DNA of 64,000 nucleotides from Blasia pusilla (lineage: Eukaryota > Marchantiophyta > Marchantiopsida > Blasiales). Positions 45,231 to 56,399 of the stretch are shown one piece after another. Under the pieces are notes generated by a model. The model saw only the letters and a program-made list of their open reading frames with translations, searched no databases and was not told the DNA's origin. The first letter of the stretch is position 1, and every line of letters starts with the position of its first letter. Location of the stretch: NCBI GenBank assembly GCA_050084515.1, contig CM114271.1, forward strand, positions 4,898,001-4,962,000. The letters run 5' to 3'. Position numbers and translations under genes: made by a program.

Positions 45231-46500
45231 CTGCTACAAGTAGACATAGTCTCCCTGATGAAACCTTCGGACAGTAGGTCGATAACGACCTCCTTGAATA
45301 GTCGCATACCTCAACATAACCCGATGCTGCGCAATCGCCAAGTTCTCAAATGCCATGGGCGTCACTCTCCGAAACAACCAAGCCCTCTGAGAACATGCTC
45401 GCATCCATACATTAGGATCATCAAGGTTCGACACCTCACCAACATCTCGACGAATGCCGTAGGTAAATTTGGCTCTTGGCCATAAAGTAGAAAGTAAGGT
45501 GAGAAAGACGCTAAGGATGCCTGCGTGCTGAATGTGTATCCCATCGCCAACCACGGTAATTGGAGGTCCCAATCTGCTAGGTGAACTCTCTACAAGCCAT
45601 ACTTGCATAAACCTCCCTGCTTCGTCTCCAGAACCCTCTCCGCTAGTCCATCTGGTTCAGGATGATCTCACGAAGTGATGCAGTGTTCGATCAACGCCTA
45701 ATCACACAAGGCGTGAAACGCTTCGTGAAACTTTATACCCTGGTCTGTCAACACCTCAACTGGTCTGCCGTAATGACTCAAAACTCCCTCACTCTCTTTG
45801 TCAAGAAATGCCACCAACTCTATCCACTTCAAGAAGTGCTCGACCATCACCAACACATAACGACTATGGCGCTCCGTCAAAGGTAAATCCAAATTCCATC
45901 TATTACCTAAACCCATGATCGGAAGTGGATGCAACTGTGGAGTCGGAGCATTGAACGATGCCTAGACCCAATCACAAACCATGCATCTGGAAACAAACTA
46001 TTGAAAGTCAATCTGCATGCCTCGCCACCAATATTCACTCCAAAATGACCCAACTCCTCGTGGGCAAGGTTTCATGTGGACAAAGTCCATGTCCATGGAC
46101 TTATTTCCATCCTATGGAAGGACTTGTTTGTATGGGCCCCACCTTTCTCTTCTTTCTCATTCCCCTTATTTGCCTTCGTATTCCATACTTCCCCATTTCT
46201 TCCTCCCTCCACCTCCACTCCCTCCTCCCTCATTGCTCCTCCCATGCTTGCCTTGCCTTCCATCATGGATTAAAAGTGTGGATCCTACCTCTTGGAACCC
46301 ATGTCCGTGGATATGTCCAGACTTGTCCATCCATGTCCGTCCTGAGGAAGGACTTGTCCGTTTTTTTGCATCCATTCTCGTGGGCATGATGCACCAAATG
46401 TGCTCTTTGTGAAAGATGAGGCACTACATGTACTCTACCATCCTCCTAAACTCACAACACATGTGTCCCCTTCCATTGGAACTGTCAGGCTTGGTGTAGG
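45230..46500 (-). pseudogene. MT-family integrase, copy 2, interrupted by a MITE
   Basis: The HHCC zinc domain (AHEELGHFGV, about 46028-46066) is split by the MITE insertion. The catalytic core reads LDLPLTERHSRYVLVMVEHF, then VEVLTDQGIKFHEAF and DGLAERVLETK, preserving the D, D and E positions, although roughly ten residues between the first two are missing (KESEGVLSHYG). The C-terminal part continues as SPYFLLYGQEPNLPTAF and RRFHQGDYVYL. It would insert cDNA into host chromatin. Confidence 0.85.
46067..46376. mobile_element. 310-bp MITE with 10-bp target duplication
   Basis: CTCGTGGGCA occurs at 46057-46066 and 46377-46386, directly flanking the insertion. Removing the insert and one repeat restores a continuous integrase frame (VHHAHEELGHFGV). 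The ends contain GTGGACAAAGTCC and, inverted, ACGGACAAGTCC. A 10-bp duplication suggests a Mutator-type MITE. A second copy lies at 61478-61877. Confidence 0.85.
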
Positions 46501-47000
46501 ATCTGATCTCACTCTCTAGCATCCACTTTGCTCGCGATGCTACCATTACATAGGTACTCCAAGACTACTCCATCGTCGTGAATATCTCGGCCACCTGTCG
46601 TCTCCTCACCGGCCTCTGGATCGAAGGACTCTCCATCAGACCTCGCCATCAAAGTCTCAGCAATCTGGCTCTCTATAACCAACACGCCCAAAAAGGCTGA
46701 CGCATGCCATCATGGCACCAACTCCTCATCACCCTCACTATGCCAACGAGCTCCAGTTGCATCTTGCTGACTCGGGCATGGGTTACGTCTCAAACCATGT
46801 GCATCCTAGTTGAGCATCCCAAGTCTATGCACCACTTGGAAGTCATACTCCTGCAACAAAAGAGGCCACCTTGCAAGCTTCCCTATAAGCTTGTCCGACT
46901 CCATCAACCACTTAAGTGGCTGATGATCAGTAATGATGGTAAAGGGGTTGCCAAATAGATAACACCTAAATGTGCGACAGCCCACGTCGCAACCAAACAC
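46500..47000 (-). pseudogene. MT-family RNase H, copy 2
   Basis: The frame reads CDVGCRTFRCYLFGNPFTII, TDHQPLKWLMESDKLIGKLA and VVHRLGMLNWDAHGL. This is the tether/RNase H region of Ty3 pol; the usual A-D-G of the last motif is A-H-G. It continues toward the integrase as a linker rich in acidic residues (46509-46691). Confidence 0.8.
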
Positions 47001-47479
47001 TCATCCTCATACAAGCTATACTTAGCCTTTGTAGCGTTGTTCAAGCGACTAGCTTAAGCCACCATGAACTCTCTACCATCATCGTCATGTTGGATGAGCA
47101 TGGCTCCAAGCCCCAACATGCTTGAATCGGTATACAACTAGAACAGACGCCCCTTGATCGGTCTCCTCAATATGGGCGCGAAAGTCAATCTGTCCTTGAG
47201 CAGCTGATCTCCCCTACTCATCCCCCCAGTGCCACTCCTAATCCACATCGGTCAGTAAGTTTAGCGGCTTTGCAATTGAATTGAAACCCTTAACGTACCA
47301 ATCCCATGAATGCACAAACTCGACTCACATTTGTAGGGCATGGAATATGTAAAATAGCCTATACCTTCATCTCATGCACACGAAGGCCACTTCGGTATAG
47401 CGTATGACCCAAATTCTCAATGAGGTAGTAGATGAACTTGCACTTGCCTGGATGTAGCTGCAGCCCATGTAACTGCAAT

Positions 47480-48480
47480 CGTCAAAACACCTCCTCTAGA
47501 TGTCGCTCATGCTCCTCAACCGTGGCGCTAAAGACTACGATGTCATTAATATAACACCTACCAAAATCCAAACTTGCCAAGATCCTATCCATGACCCTCT
47601 GAAACTCAACCGGAGCATTCTTTAACCTAAATGGTAAGAACCGCCACTGGTATAAACAATGCTTCCCGTGAGGATCGACGTCCCAAAATACCGTCTTCTG
47701 CATGTCCTCCAATCTGATAGGCAGTTGATGGATCCTGCTCGAAGATCTAGGGAACTAAAGACCTTTGCATGCCCAACAACATCAAAGATCTCCTCACGGA
47801 TGGGCATGGCATACCTATCGGACTTCATCTGCTGATTGATAGGTCGGTAATTTCCACACATCCGCCTATCCGACTAGTTGCCATGCACATCCTTCTTGGC
47901 GGGCATGACAATGGGAGATGCATACTCTCCATGCGACATCTCCACTAGTCCAGATCTAACCAAGTCCTGGATCCTACTCTGAATCAGAGCACTCTCTATG
48001 TCATTGTACCTATAGGAATGTTGGAAGATCGGCGTGTCACACGCCAACTCAATGCGGATCCCTAGACCCTTTAGGGTACCCAAAACATGCATGTTAAATG
48101 CAAAATGACTCCTATGACTCTTAGGGAATTGGTGTATCCGGCACCACTCTCCTCTTGTCAACTTAGGGCCCATATTTGGCTCCTAAGTCTCCATCGTGAC
48201 TACGGTAGGACTCTCCGATGCGGGTGTCGGTGGTTGCTGTGGTGCAACCCCGTCTCGGACAATAGAACTCCGCTGCCTCCCTACAGCCAACTGCAAACTC
48301 TGATCTCCACGTGCAGTGCCCGCAACCACGCTCGATGATGTGGCTCCCATCTCTTGGCGTCTAAGGGTGTCTCTCCCGATCACCTCTGGTGTGTCGATCT
48401 CCTCAAGTCTCGCCCCCAACCACTGCTTCAACCGTCTCGGTAGGCATGGGGCTCACCAACGCAACAATTGTGATCTGTTT
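47480..48480 (-). pseudogene. MT-family linker and reverse transcriptase, copy 2
   Basis: A linker (LVSPMPTETVEAVVGG to SESPTVVTMET) precedes the RT. The RT reads LVRSGLVEMSHGEYASPIV, MCGNYRPINQQMKSDRYAMP, KVFSSLDLRAG and FLPFRLKNAPVEFQRVMDR. The catalytic box is YIND at 47542-47553 rather than YIDD, a single G-to-A change that would abolish activity. A frameshift occurs near 47740. Confidence 0.85.
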
Positions 48481-48519
48481 CATCCTCAAATGATGTTGCT
48501 CAACCATTCATGAGCTGAA

Positions 48520-49480
48520 AATCCATGTCAAATAGTTCAGATCCATCGCTTGACCCAAGACATGAGGTCGTGATGCCTCTAAGAGTGACGGTATTGCCGT
48601 CACTCTTGTGGGGAATCCCATTGCTAGCTCTCGCTCATCCGCGTTGGGCTCCACCAACCGTTGTATGTGGTCATCCCAAACCTAGCCAGGTCCGGCCTCC
48701 TTGAATGCATAGGAAGCGGGAAAACTCACCAATGGGGGAAAGGCTGCTCGTGGCATGCTAATCTTGTTGACCACAGTAAATGGTGGTCGATCATTGTGCC
48801 TCATTGTCTGTGATCGACAACCTGGATCCAGAAATGAATCCACCAACAAATCGGAGAGGTGCTCCACTCTCGCATATGCCCTCCAAAAACCTCTTGTATC
48901 ACCAAGTTGGTCCACCAAAGACGCGGGCGATGTGCTCGTGAGCCTTCACTTGTCGCATCCAACAACACTGTCGGGCCGATCCATACGCGCACCTAATGTG
49001 CACTCGTCACTACGCGGGACCTCGAATCATCCAAAATTGGCACATTCTCCAGAAATTTTGTTGGAGAACGTGAACAAGAATGTGAACGAGAGTGATGCTC
49101 TTGTAAGTGTTGCAAGATCCGCATCATCTCCCCAAATAACCTGGACCGAGAGTTTGCTAACCCGCTACCTCGTCCAACACTCGATTGGCCCTAACACGGC
49201 CAACCAGCAATGACCAAGTCTATGGTCCCTACCTGCTCCAAGTCCTACGCCCCCAACAAGGAAATGTCTCTCGATAGGGAACTCTGGTAACCCTGGATGG
49301 AGGACGCAGAGAACAAGTCGGGAAATCGCAGGCGTAACTGCGCCACATGGTGAAGTAAAGCGTTCCTTGCAACATCATCAATCTTTATGTACAAGTACTG
49401 CTGCACGCACACTCATGCCTGCAAAACAACAGCTAAGCCAGTGTTGATCCTCCCAAAGAGATCCAACACGCAAATATCCT
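48520..49480 (-). pseudogene. C5-cytosine DNA methyltransferase domain in Ty3 element
   Basis: Read on the minus strand, canonical methyltransferase motifs occur in order over about 960 bases. Motif I is VLDLFGRINTG (49469-49437). TIDLVIAGWPC precedes the catalytic cysteine (codon 49194-49196), whose next codon, expected Gln of PCQ, is TAG. Motif VI is LENVPILDD (ENV at 49041-49049). Motif VIII is AHRPRLWWTNL (RPR at 48921-48929). After a frameshift come PPFTVVNKISMPRAAF and motif IX/X-like DERELAMGFPTRV and LGQAMDLN (48642-48535). The motif order is the unpermuted one of DNMT1/CMT/DNMT3-type enzymes, not the rearranged DRM order. About 315 residues fit a bare catalytic domain. It would transfer methyl from SAM to cytosine C5. 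Stops and a frameshift inactivate this copy. Confidence 0.92.
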
Positions 49481-49599
49481 CCTCTGGGATGCATCACCAA
49501 TCGGAGTGGTGTCCAAAGGGATCATAGTAGCACTTCTCGCTACCTCGGATTCCTCTGACCCGTCACCCTCTAGTGCAAACACCTCACTCCACGGTGTCT

Positions 49600-50410
49600 A
49601 CACATGCTCATCAAATAAACGTTAGAGCTCCTCAATGGAGCCCTAGAGCGGCACCTCTCCTCCATGGGATGATGCGGCTACCATAACACTCCTCTCCCTA
49701 GAGAGTTGAGGCACGCAGATGTCCTCTATATGGACATGCCCTTCAATCAAATCAGAAGGCCACGTGATGGCGATGCTAAAGTTGCCATCTCTCCTAGCCG
49801 TCGCTCGATCACTCCACATGTGAATTGAACGGTAATGAAGAAAGGCATCCATCAACGGAATGCCATCCCGGTTTGTAGGACACTCACTCCTCCTAGTAAT
49901 CCAGGGAAAACCCAATCGGGCCACTATTGCCTTGGCTTGCACCACAAACTGTAGAATGTCTCGAGCGAATCCTCACCACAACCTCATGTGGGTGATATAC
50001 TGTATGGTACTCGCTCCATCCAAGGATGTCTGTATCCGGAATGGACAATGCTCCATATCGGCTCTCGTCAAGCCCAATCCTCTCAATGCCGCTTTCCCCA
50101 ACATCAAGGTTGCGATCTTGAATCCAATAGGACATGCTACGGACTAAAAACTCGACCTCCTTGACTCACCAAGTGGAAGACCTCTCCTTGATTATCTAGC
50201 AACACAACACGAGGAGAAGCCATGGCACGCTCTATCGTGGGTCTAGCGGGGATCTCCGCCATCCTAGCAGTTGCAGCCTGCCATGAATCTGACGTGGATG
50301 GCCCAAGGATAAGCTCTAAGGGCGGGTTCATCACTTCCTCTACAATCACCCTTGAGTGTGACGCCTGAACATCAACTCCACGCTCACATAGCTTAGCGGC
50401 CATAAAACCT
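49600..50410 (-). pseudogene. MT-family retropepsin, copy 2
   Basis: The linker (MAEIPARPTIERAM, about 50220-50265) matches copies 1 and 3. The active-site frame reads VLLDSRSQP, so D-S-G has become D-S-R at 50116-50124 (GGA to AGA). The C-terminal half appears in shifted frames as IPDTDILGW and EVVVRIRSRHS. It is inactive. Confidence 0.8.
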
Positions 50411-50864
50411 CGGTGGGCGTACCTCCCAACATCATAAGATCGGAAGCAGATAATAAAGGAGCGCGGTACACAACAATGGCCATCCCCAACAACGTGCTCG
50501 ACACATGCTCCTCCTGAGCATCAGCAATAGGAGTCGTCACACTCGCTTCTCCCATCGCCCTTTGTGCCTACACACCAACAACATTAACAACTCCCCGGGA
50601 AGTGTGATTAGGACACATCGATGGGGTCCTCATTGCCTCGGACAATGTGAAAGACTAAGGAAGCCTAGTATGTTTCGTGGCTTCCCCTCATTGTGGATCC
50701 AACTCTGCGGCTGCTCCACGTGTAACAAGTGTGGCGGTCTCCATATGGGCAACCTCGCACATCCAACGAGGATCCTCCATATCTCTTGCTACTCCATAAG
50801 ACGTCGATGCCACAGATCTGGCATCGGGTAGCCTCAATGCCATAGCGACAATCTGTTGTTGTAG

Positions 50865-51188
50865 CTATTGTATCTGAGCAGCCATCCCAGCCTCACGCAT
50901 CGCGTCTCCCTCAATGCATCTAGGTGGTGGGACTCTACCTCCTCCACGGGCAACTTCACCACTCCCTCGGGAAAATCCAACTCCTCGTTCCCTAACGGGC
51001 CCACCTGGTGCACGACCTCTAGGCCCACTCGGACCGGCAACTCGCTGTGGTGCCCTCTCTTTCCCTCGGTCCGGACGTAACTCCGGGTGTAAGGTGAAAC
51101 ACCTGGCGCATGTGTAACCGTATCTCTGAAAGTAATTACACTGATAATCTCCTAGTGCAGCACCATCTCCTGCTCCATGCTGAGGCAC
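50865..51188 (-). pseudogene. MT-family nucleocapsid with zinc knuckle, copy 2
   Basis: The knuckle at 51099-51140 reads CNYFQRYGYTCARC, where the first and last cysteines remain but the second cysteine and the histidine are replaced (F and Y). The tail LHPELRPDRGKERAPQR and a glycine-arginine-proline-rich region follow, as in copy 1. The domain would bind element RNA. Confidence 0.75.
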
Positions 51189-51475
51189 GCGTCCATGACC
51201 CTGACGGGTGCAATCGAGCTAGTGATGGGTTCCACCACATGCCCAACAAATAATCATAAGCGGCTGCTGCTGAGCCGCATATGAAGGCGCTAGTCTCTGT
51301 GGCACGGCCTATTGGTATCCTCCCTAAGCTCCTCGTGCCACAGACCTATCTCAGAATCCACATTGCTGCACTGATGGTGTAGGCAATGGTGACTGCTCTC
51401 GCCCAGAACTTGTGGTGGCTATGCTCTCCTCCGCCATGTTGCGCTCAATATTTTCAACGGTCCTAAAAACATCTC

Positions 51476-52280
51476 TTAATGTAGTGAGGTGTTCATAAGA
51501 AGCACCCCCTCCCGCACCAGTGTCCGTAGGGTTCGGTCGAGCATTGTGTACCATGATTGGATAGTCTGGGACTCTGTCACCCCCTTAGTGACGTTAATCA
51601 ACCGGCGCAAGCGAGTGTAGGCCTCACCCAAATTCTCACTCGGGCGCCTCTGGAAGTCATGGATGCTCCGCAACTTCTCTGTCAGTACTCGTGGTAGCTC
51701 GTCTGCAACTCAGCAAAGAACGCATTCAGTCGAGTTCATCCCAGGTTGAACCTGGGATGAACCCGACTGGACAGTGCAAGTACTCCAATACGAGTTATTC
51801 CTTCTAAGACATTACTGGTGGAAGAGGAGGTAGCCTCTCCTGACCCCTCCTCCTAATGTAGGAACGGCTCCGTCCATGACACATAGTGTGGGTCATAGTA
51901 GAATCGCCATGCCTCAATCTCGTGGGCATATCTGTCGGAGAACTCATGGTGATCGTCCATGAGTGTCCCCTTTAGGTGCTACAACATATCGTTCCATGTT
52001 GTAAACGGGTTGAACTCTCTAGAGTTCCTAGCGTGCTGTGAGTCACACCAACTCCTTAACTCCGTAATGAAGTCGTGTAACTCTATAGTGCCTATAGCAC
52101 CTAAAAACCTACGCAATCCTCTACCCCCTCATCCATCTCGTACTCCCAAGCGGTAGGACCACTAATTGTGTGCGGTGATGCACTAACACACTCCTCTACA
52201 CTCTCCCCCTTGTCTAAATATGACACAGAAGGAGGTCGAGGTCCACCACCTTGCCTCTCAAAGTCCCAAAAGGACGCCAT
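51476..52280 (-). pseudogene. MT-family gag capsid, copy 2
   Basis: An ATG at 52280 opens MASFWDFERQGGGP. The capsid-like part further on contains MRSIHDFQRRPSENLGEAYT, GVTESQTIQSWYTMLDR and, in a shifted frame, VENIERNMAEES, which align with copy 1. A GCTCTGA phrase about 15 bases upstream (52293-52310) may be a decayed tRNA-Met primer binding site. Frameshifts separate the blocks. Confidence 0.7.
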
Positions 52281-52310
52281 GATGACCCTCATGCCGCTCT
52301 GACGCGATCA

Positions 52311-53157
52311 CTCTCAACCTGGCAAGTAATCACTCAAACTAACATACGGCAATCAATCTACACTCTCTCACTGAGAAGTGTACTGTACGGCAACAAGCAG
52401 CATGATGCGGCAAATCAACTAGTGTCTTATCATCTCATGAACAACACATACCCTCAAGTCTAGACACCCCACACAAGTTTATGTCCCCTAAACCCATACG
52501 TCAACAATGCTCTTAGTATCTGCACGAAACCCAATATCCTAAATAACTACCTAATACCTAGAATTCCCTATCAAGTACAGGCAAAAGACCAGAATGGATA
52601 ACCTGAACAAATGTCGATCGCACCTTAATAACTGCAAACCTCAACCCCAACTCGCTCATGACAAGAAAATCCTCCTATTATCAAGTTGTACCCCTCTGGT
52701 ACTGAAGATACTCAAATCTCCTCATTATGCGGTGCGGATCCAACGGTACAATGCCGCACTGACGGCACGGAACGGCTACAGAACGGCATGACACTCGATA
52801 ACGGGATGCGGCACTCCGAAAAATACCCTCCTCAATCAGAAATACACATGCTCTACACTTTAATGAAGGAGAGGCTCCATGATCGAGATAGTGCGATGCG
52901 GCCATGAGTAGCACGATACGACAATCGGTGATGCGTTGCGACTACGGGCATCACGACACAATACTCAATCATCGTCGAGTGGCTACCAATCACAACATAG
53001 AAGAATGAAATGAAAAATCAAATACCATCAACCCAAGGTCACCAGCCATCAGTGGTTGATGACGAAACTGCGATGACCGCCACGGCCAAAATAAAGTACG
53101 TGGTGGCGGCGCAAATCAGAGAATCAATGGTTATCGTGGAAGACCATCCATTCCATA
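52311..53157. other. Unassigned sequence between two retroelements
   Basis: This lies between the MT copy 2 gag on the minus strand and a plus-strand LTR element. It does not match the MT LTR at 58.6 kb. Only short frames are present. Confidence 0.4.
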
Positions 53158-55010
53158 ATGGCGGAAATGGAAACCAACGGTGGACAACGGCCGAACGCGG
53201 CTCTAAGCGGCGCTAGGCGGCGGCGGCGGCCGACGGATAGAAATATTGGACTGTTGATGGTGATTATGACAGCGACGGCCACCGCCGACACGACTTTCTT
53301 TCAAGCAAATTGGACCTTGACGTCCGAGGAACTCCTCGGGGAGCTTCATTCCTCGACTGCAACAGCCAAGTTTCGAAGAAAGGGTCTTTGATATCGAGCT
53401 CAGCCACAACAATGAATGTCGGATGACTGGCAAGCAACTTATATGCTCCCGGCCGCTCCAGAGTACGAGTATGACACCGAATTTCTGGTAAAGCACAAAG
53501 ATTTGTTGGCACTCGGTTGTGTAACGTCTGATTGCCTTGGCAGGAATGGCTACAAGGCTACTTCGCTATCACCGCCATTGTTTGGACAGTTTTGCAAGCA
53601 TGTGATGACTTTGTTTTATCCTGCTCGTTCTTACTACCTCACAAATAAGCTCGTCAAGATGTGCTATATCCTTTGGAATCAGCACATGGACCCCAAAGCA
53701 CCGGGAGTCGACTTCGCTTCTTTTGTGGATGGGCACGTACGCGCAATGCTAGAAGCACTTCATCGGAGCACGAAGTCATTCCTGTCTCCTTTAATCCATT
53801 TGTATATTCATAAGCAGGAATTGACGGCCGACGAGGCGCTAGATTGGTCGCAAGTCACTCCCGTCCGCTTGCCAAGAAAGAGCGGAACGGTCACTATTGG
53901 GAGCCGCGGAGTCACCCCGCCACGCGAAGCAGCCCCAAAGCAACATCCACATACTTCGGCTTCAAGGAAGGCCGGGGAGTTCACCAAATTGCCAAGACCA
54001 AAGCGCGGCAGGGTCAATTTCAAAACACCCTCAGAACTAGAACCCGCAACTCATGAGGACTCCGACGAGACGCCTCGTGCTAGCGATCACCATCCTGCTC
54101 TTCGTCTCATGTCCCAGATAGCCAACGACATGGTGTGGTTCCTGAATTTGGCTGTCCCAGTCATGAATCAACTTCAACATGTTCTCCACCAGGAAGACAC
54201 AACGGCAGTGGACGAGTATTTACAAGGCCTTGATGACCTCAACTGTAGGGCCCAATCTTTGTCAGAGAACGAAGCAAAGTGGCGGAAGCAAATCTTCAGC
54301 TGCGGGATCAAGAACTCGAAGACACTAAGACGACGCTTCGCAAAGTTCAAAGCGACTTGGTCTAGAGTCAGCACGAAGCACAAAACGCACGCCAATGGGA
54401 GAGCTTGGCGATTAACCTAGAGTGTGGCGCTGATCAGTTAGCTTTGCAGGTCAAGGAAGCTTCGCAATTGATTCAACAATATTGACACCAAATGCATCGT
54501 ATTAGCAACGAATTCAAGAAATTGGCGACACAACATGCTCAGTCTTCAAAGTTGCTTCAAGAACACCAAGAAACAAACAAAGACTTAGTGGCGCAGAGGT
54601 CGGAGGCTACAGGGAGGATTGTTGTCTTGGAGGCAGAACAGAAGCTGTTCAATGAAGTGCAGTTAGACCCGAAAGATGTCAAGGAGTTAGTCGATGAAGC
54701 AGGCAAGACTCTCGATCATCAGATGAGAGAGGAGATTGACTATGTCAACAAACATTGGAAGCGCCAATTTGACAACCATACGAAGTCTCTCACGGAAGTT
54801 GTTCCCAACCTCTCGATTACTCTTGAAGAAATACCACTATTTACTCCATCCGATGTCTTAGTCCAGAATGAAGTATTAGGAAGTTCGCTAGTTGTTAATC
54901 ACACCCCCAACATTATCAACAAACCTTCTACTATTCACGGTCATTTTGCGCCTACACCTGAGTTTGATAGTTTAGATGATACTTTTATGGAGTTAGAAGA
55001 AACATCCTAA
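53158..55010 (+). pseudogene. Coiled-coil protein of an LTR retroelement, family unknown
   Basis: The main frame opens at ATG 53416 and runs 334 residues to 54420. The frame upstream (53158-53391) is in phase, separated only by two stops. The N-terminal half has MSDDWQATYMLPAAPEYEYD and a helical region (LFYPARSYYLTNKLVKMCYI), then a basic linker. Near 54280 the protein switches frame: the other frame reads DQELEDTKTTLRKVQSDLV, ALQVKEASQLIQQY and, from 54492, SNEFKKLATQHAQSSKLL, forming one long coiled coil broken by a frameshift and two stops. It ends 27 bases before a polypurine tract. I do not recognise the family. It could be a gag-like or accessory protein. Confidence 0.6.
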
Positions 55011-55036
55011 AGTGTTCACCGGGGCGGCTCACATTT

Positions 55037-55047
55037 GAGGGAGGAGG
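55037..55047 (+). other. Polypurine tract
   Basis: GAGGGAGGAGG lies two bases before TGTGATACCC, the presumed start of a 3' LTR, and just after the end of the coding region, which is the usual position of the plus-strand primer. Confidence 0.75.
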
Positions 55048-55049
55048 TA

Positions 55050-55986
55050 TGTGATACCCACAATTTTGCACTTTTGAAGAAATACATCTTTTTATTCAAC
55101 GAAGACTTGTATATATATTATGATTTTGATTATTATATATTACTATGGGGAGGAATGAGTAAGATTAAAGTGAATTACAAAGCTCCAAGGACAAGGCAGA
55201 GAGATAGAAAATCAAGGATTTGCCTAAGAGGAGAGGAGAATAAAATAACGAAATCTCAAGACCCAGCAAGAAGCTTCGAAATGACAACGAAGCCCTGCAA
55301 AGCCCTGTGAAGCTCTGTTAAGGTCTGGCTATGAAGTGCTTCGCTCTATAATGAAGTATAACGAAGTATAATGAAGCGTAAGAGAAAGAAGTACTTCGCT
55401 CTTGAATGAAGCACCTGGAACAAGAACAAAGAATGGAGCGCGTCTTGGATCGGAGAAAGAGCTTCATCCTCAAGCGAAGCAAAAAGAGGTCAGACTTAGC
55501 ATGAGCGAAGCTAAGATTGACAAAGTGATTTCAAGCGACACATAGTTAGAACAGTTAGAATAGGAAAAGACGCAACCCTTTGTATCAGATTGGTAGTTAT
55601 GACAGTTTTTTTCTGCGGATTCCCAGGGATCATAGGAAAAGCAAAGAGTACCATAGATCTAGGTAGTTACAAATGTTGAAGAGACACCAGCTTCATAAAA
55701 AATGCTTTGAATCTTTGGATCACTCTTCCTTTAGAGAGTATTTAAGAAGCGTAGAAGTAGCTATCATTATCATTCTCTTACGAAGTCCTCATGCTGTATG
55801 GTCCGAGCAAGGGAGTAGTACCCTCTCGAGCTTGTATACACTTTGAAGCTTTCTCATTCTTGATGGAGTAGTAAAGCAATCATTCATTCATTCAGATGTG
55901 CGATGCTTATGTCTGAATATTCTTTTTGGGTCTGCAGAGTGAAGAGTGAATCAGGCGAACCTTTCTCATGAATGGAATAATCAACA
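55050..55986 (+). repeat. 3' LTR of the coiled-coil retroelement (right end provisional)
   Basis: It starts TGTGATACCC after the polypurine tract. It contains many GAAGC/GAAGT phrases, a TATA-like TATTTAA at 55739-55745 and a following transcribed-looking region. The right end is placed at TCAACA (55986) by the CA rule but no partner LTR or target duplication confirms it. Confidence 0.6.
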
Positions 55987-56399
55987 TAAAGTTGTAGGAA
56001 ATCTATTTGACAGAGAGTAGCCTGCCGAGACGGATTGAGTTCCAAAACTAGGAGAAGCCAACTTTCATGTTGAGGTCTCTGTGAGGTTTCTTGATATCGA
56101 GGGAAATCAGCATGAGCATGCTGTCAACTCCACTAGAGAGAATTGAGAAAAGAAAATTTGGTACTAAGAAAGATCCGAATATATTGATAAGATATTGAAT
56201 ATAAATCATACACATTTAAATACAACTATTACAACAGAATTGTAATTTCGAACTCTCTTTTCATCAAACAATGATTCTCTTGGGGATCGAACTTAGTAAA
56301 CGACTGTAAAATAGAAACTCTTGTACAATACAATACTCATGGACTAGTCGTGAGACATGGTGTAATGAGAGTCTATGTATCGTCTTATCCCTCTCAACA
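55987..56399. other. Unassigned sequence
   Basis: This separates the LTR from the MT copy 3 fragment. No feature was recognised. Confidence 0.4.

Larger units (their letters stand above)
44891..52310 (-). mobile_element. MT-family Ty3/gypsy retrotransposon, copy 2 (near-complete internal region)
   Basis: Minus-strand domain order is gag, zinc knuckle, linker, retropepsin, C5-cytosine methyltransferase, linker, reverse transcriptase, RNase H, integrase zinc domain, integrase core and a PHD-like finger, ending at a stop at 44891. The 3' LTR begins at 44578 and is split by another fragment; a 5' LTR was not found. The order RT-RH-IN is diagnostic of Ty3/gypsy. A 310-bp MITE interrupts the integrase. 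Numerous stops and frameshifts make it inactive. Confidence 0.88.

Noticed and set aside
46067-46376. Hydrophobic frames around 46076-46273
   Set aside because: They lie wholly within the MITE inserted in the integrase and have no coding evidence.
48755-49213. 152-codon plus-strand frame as a gene
   Set aside because: It is antisense to the methyltransferase motifs, which read on the minus strand.
55345-55375. Resemblance to loxP arms (ATAACGAAGTATAAT-like text)
   Set aside because: The arms are not inverted and the similarity comes from GAAGTATAA repeats within the LTR.
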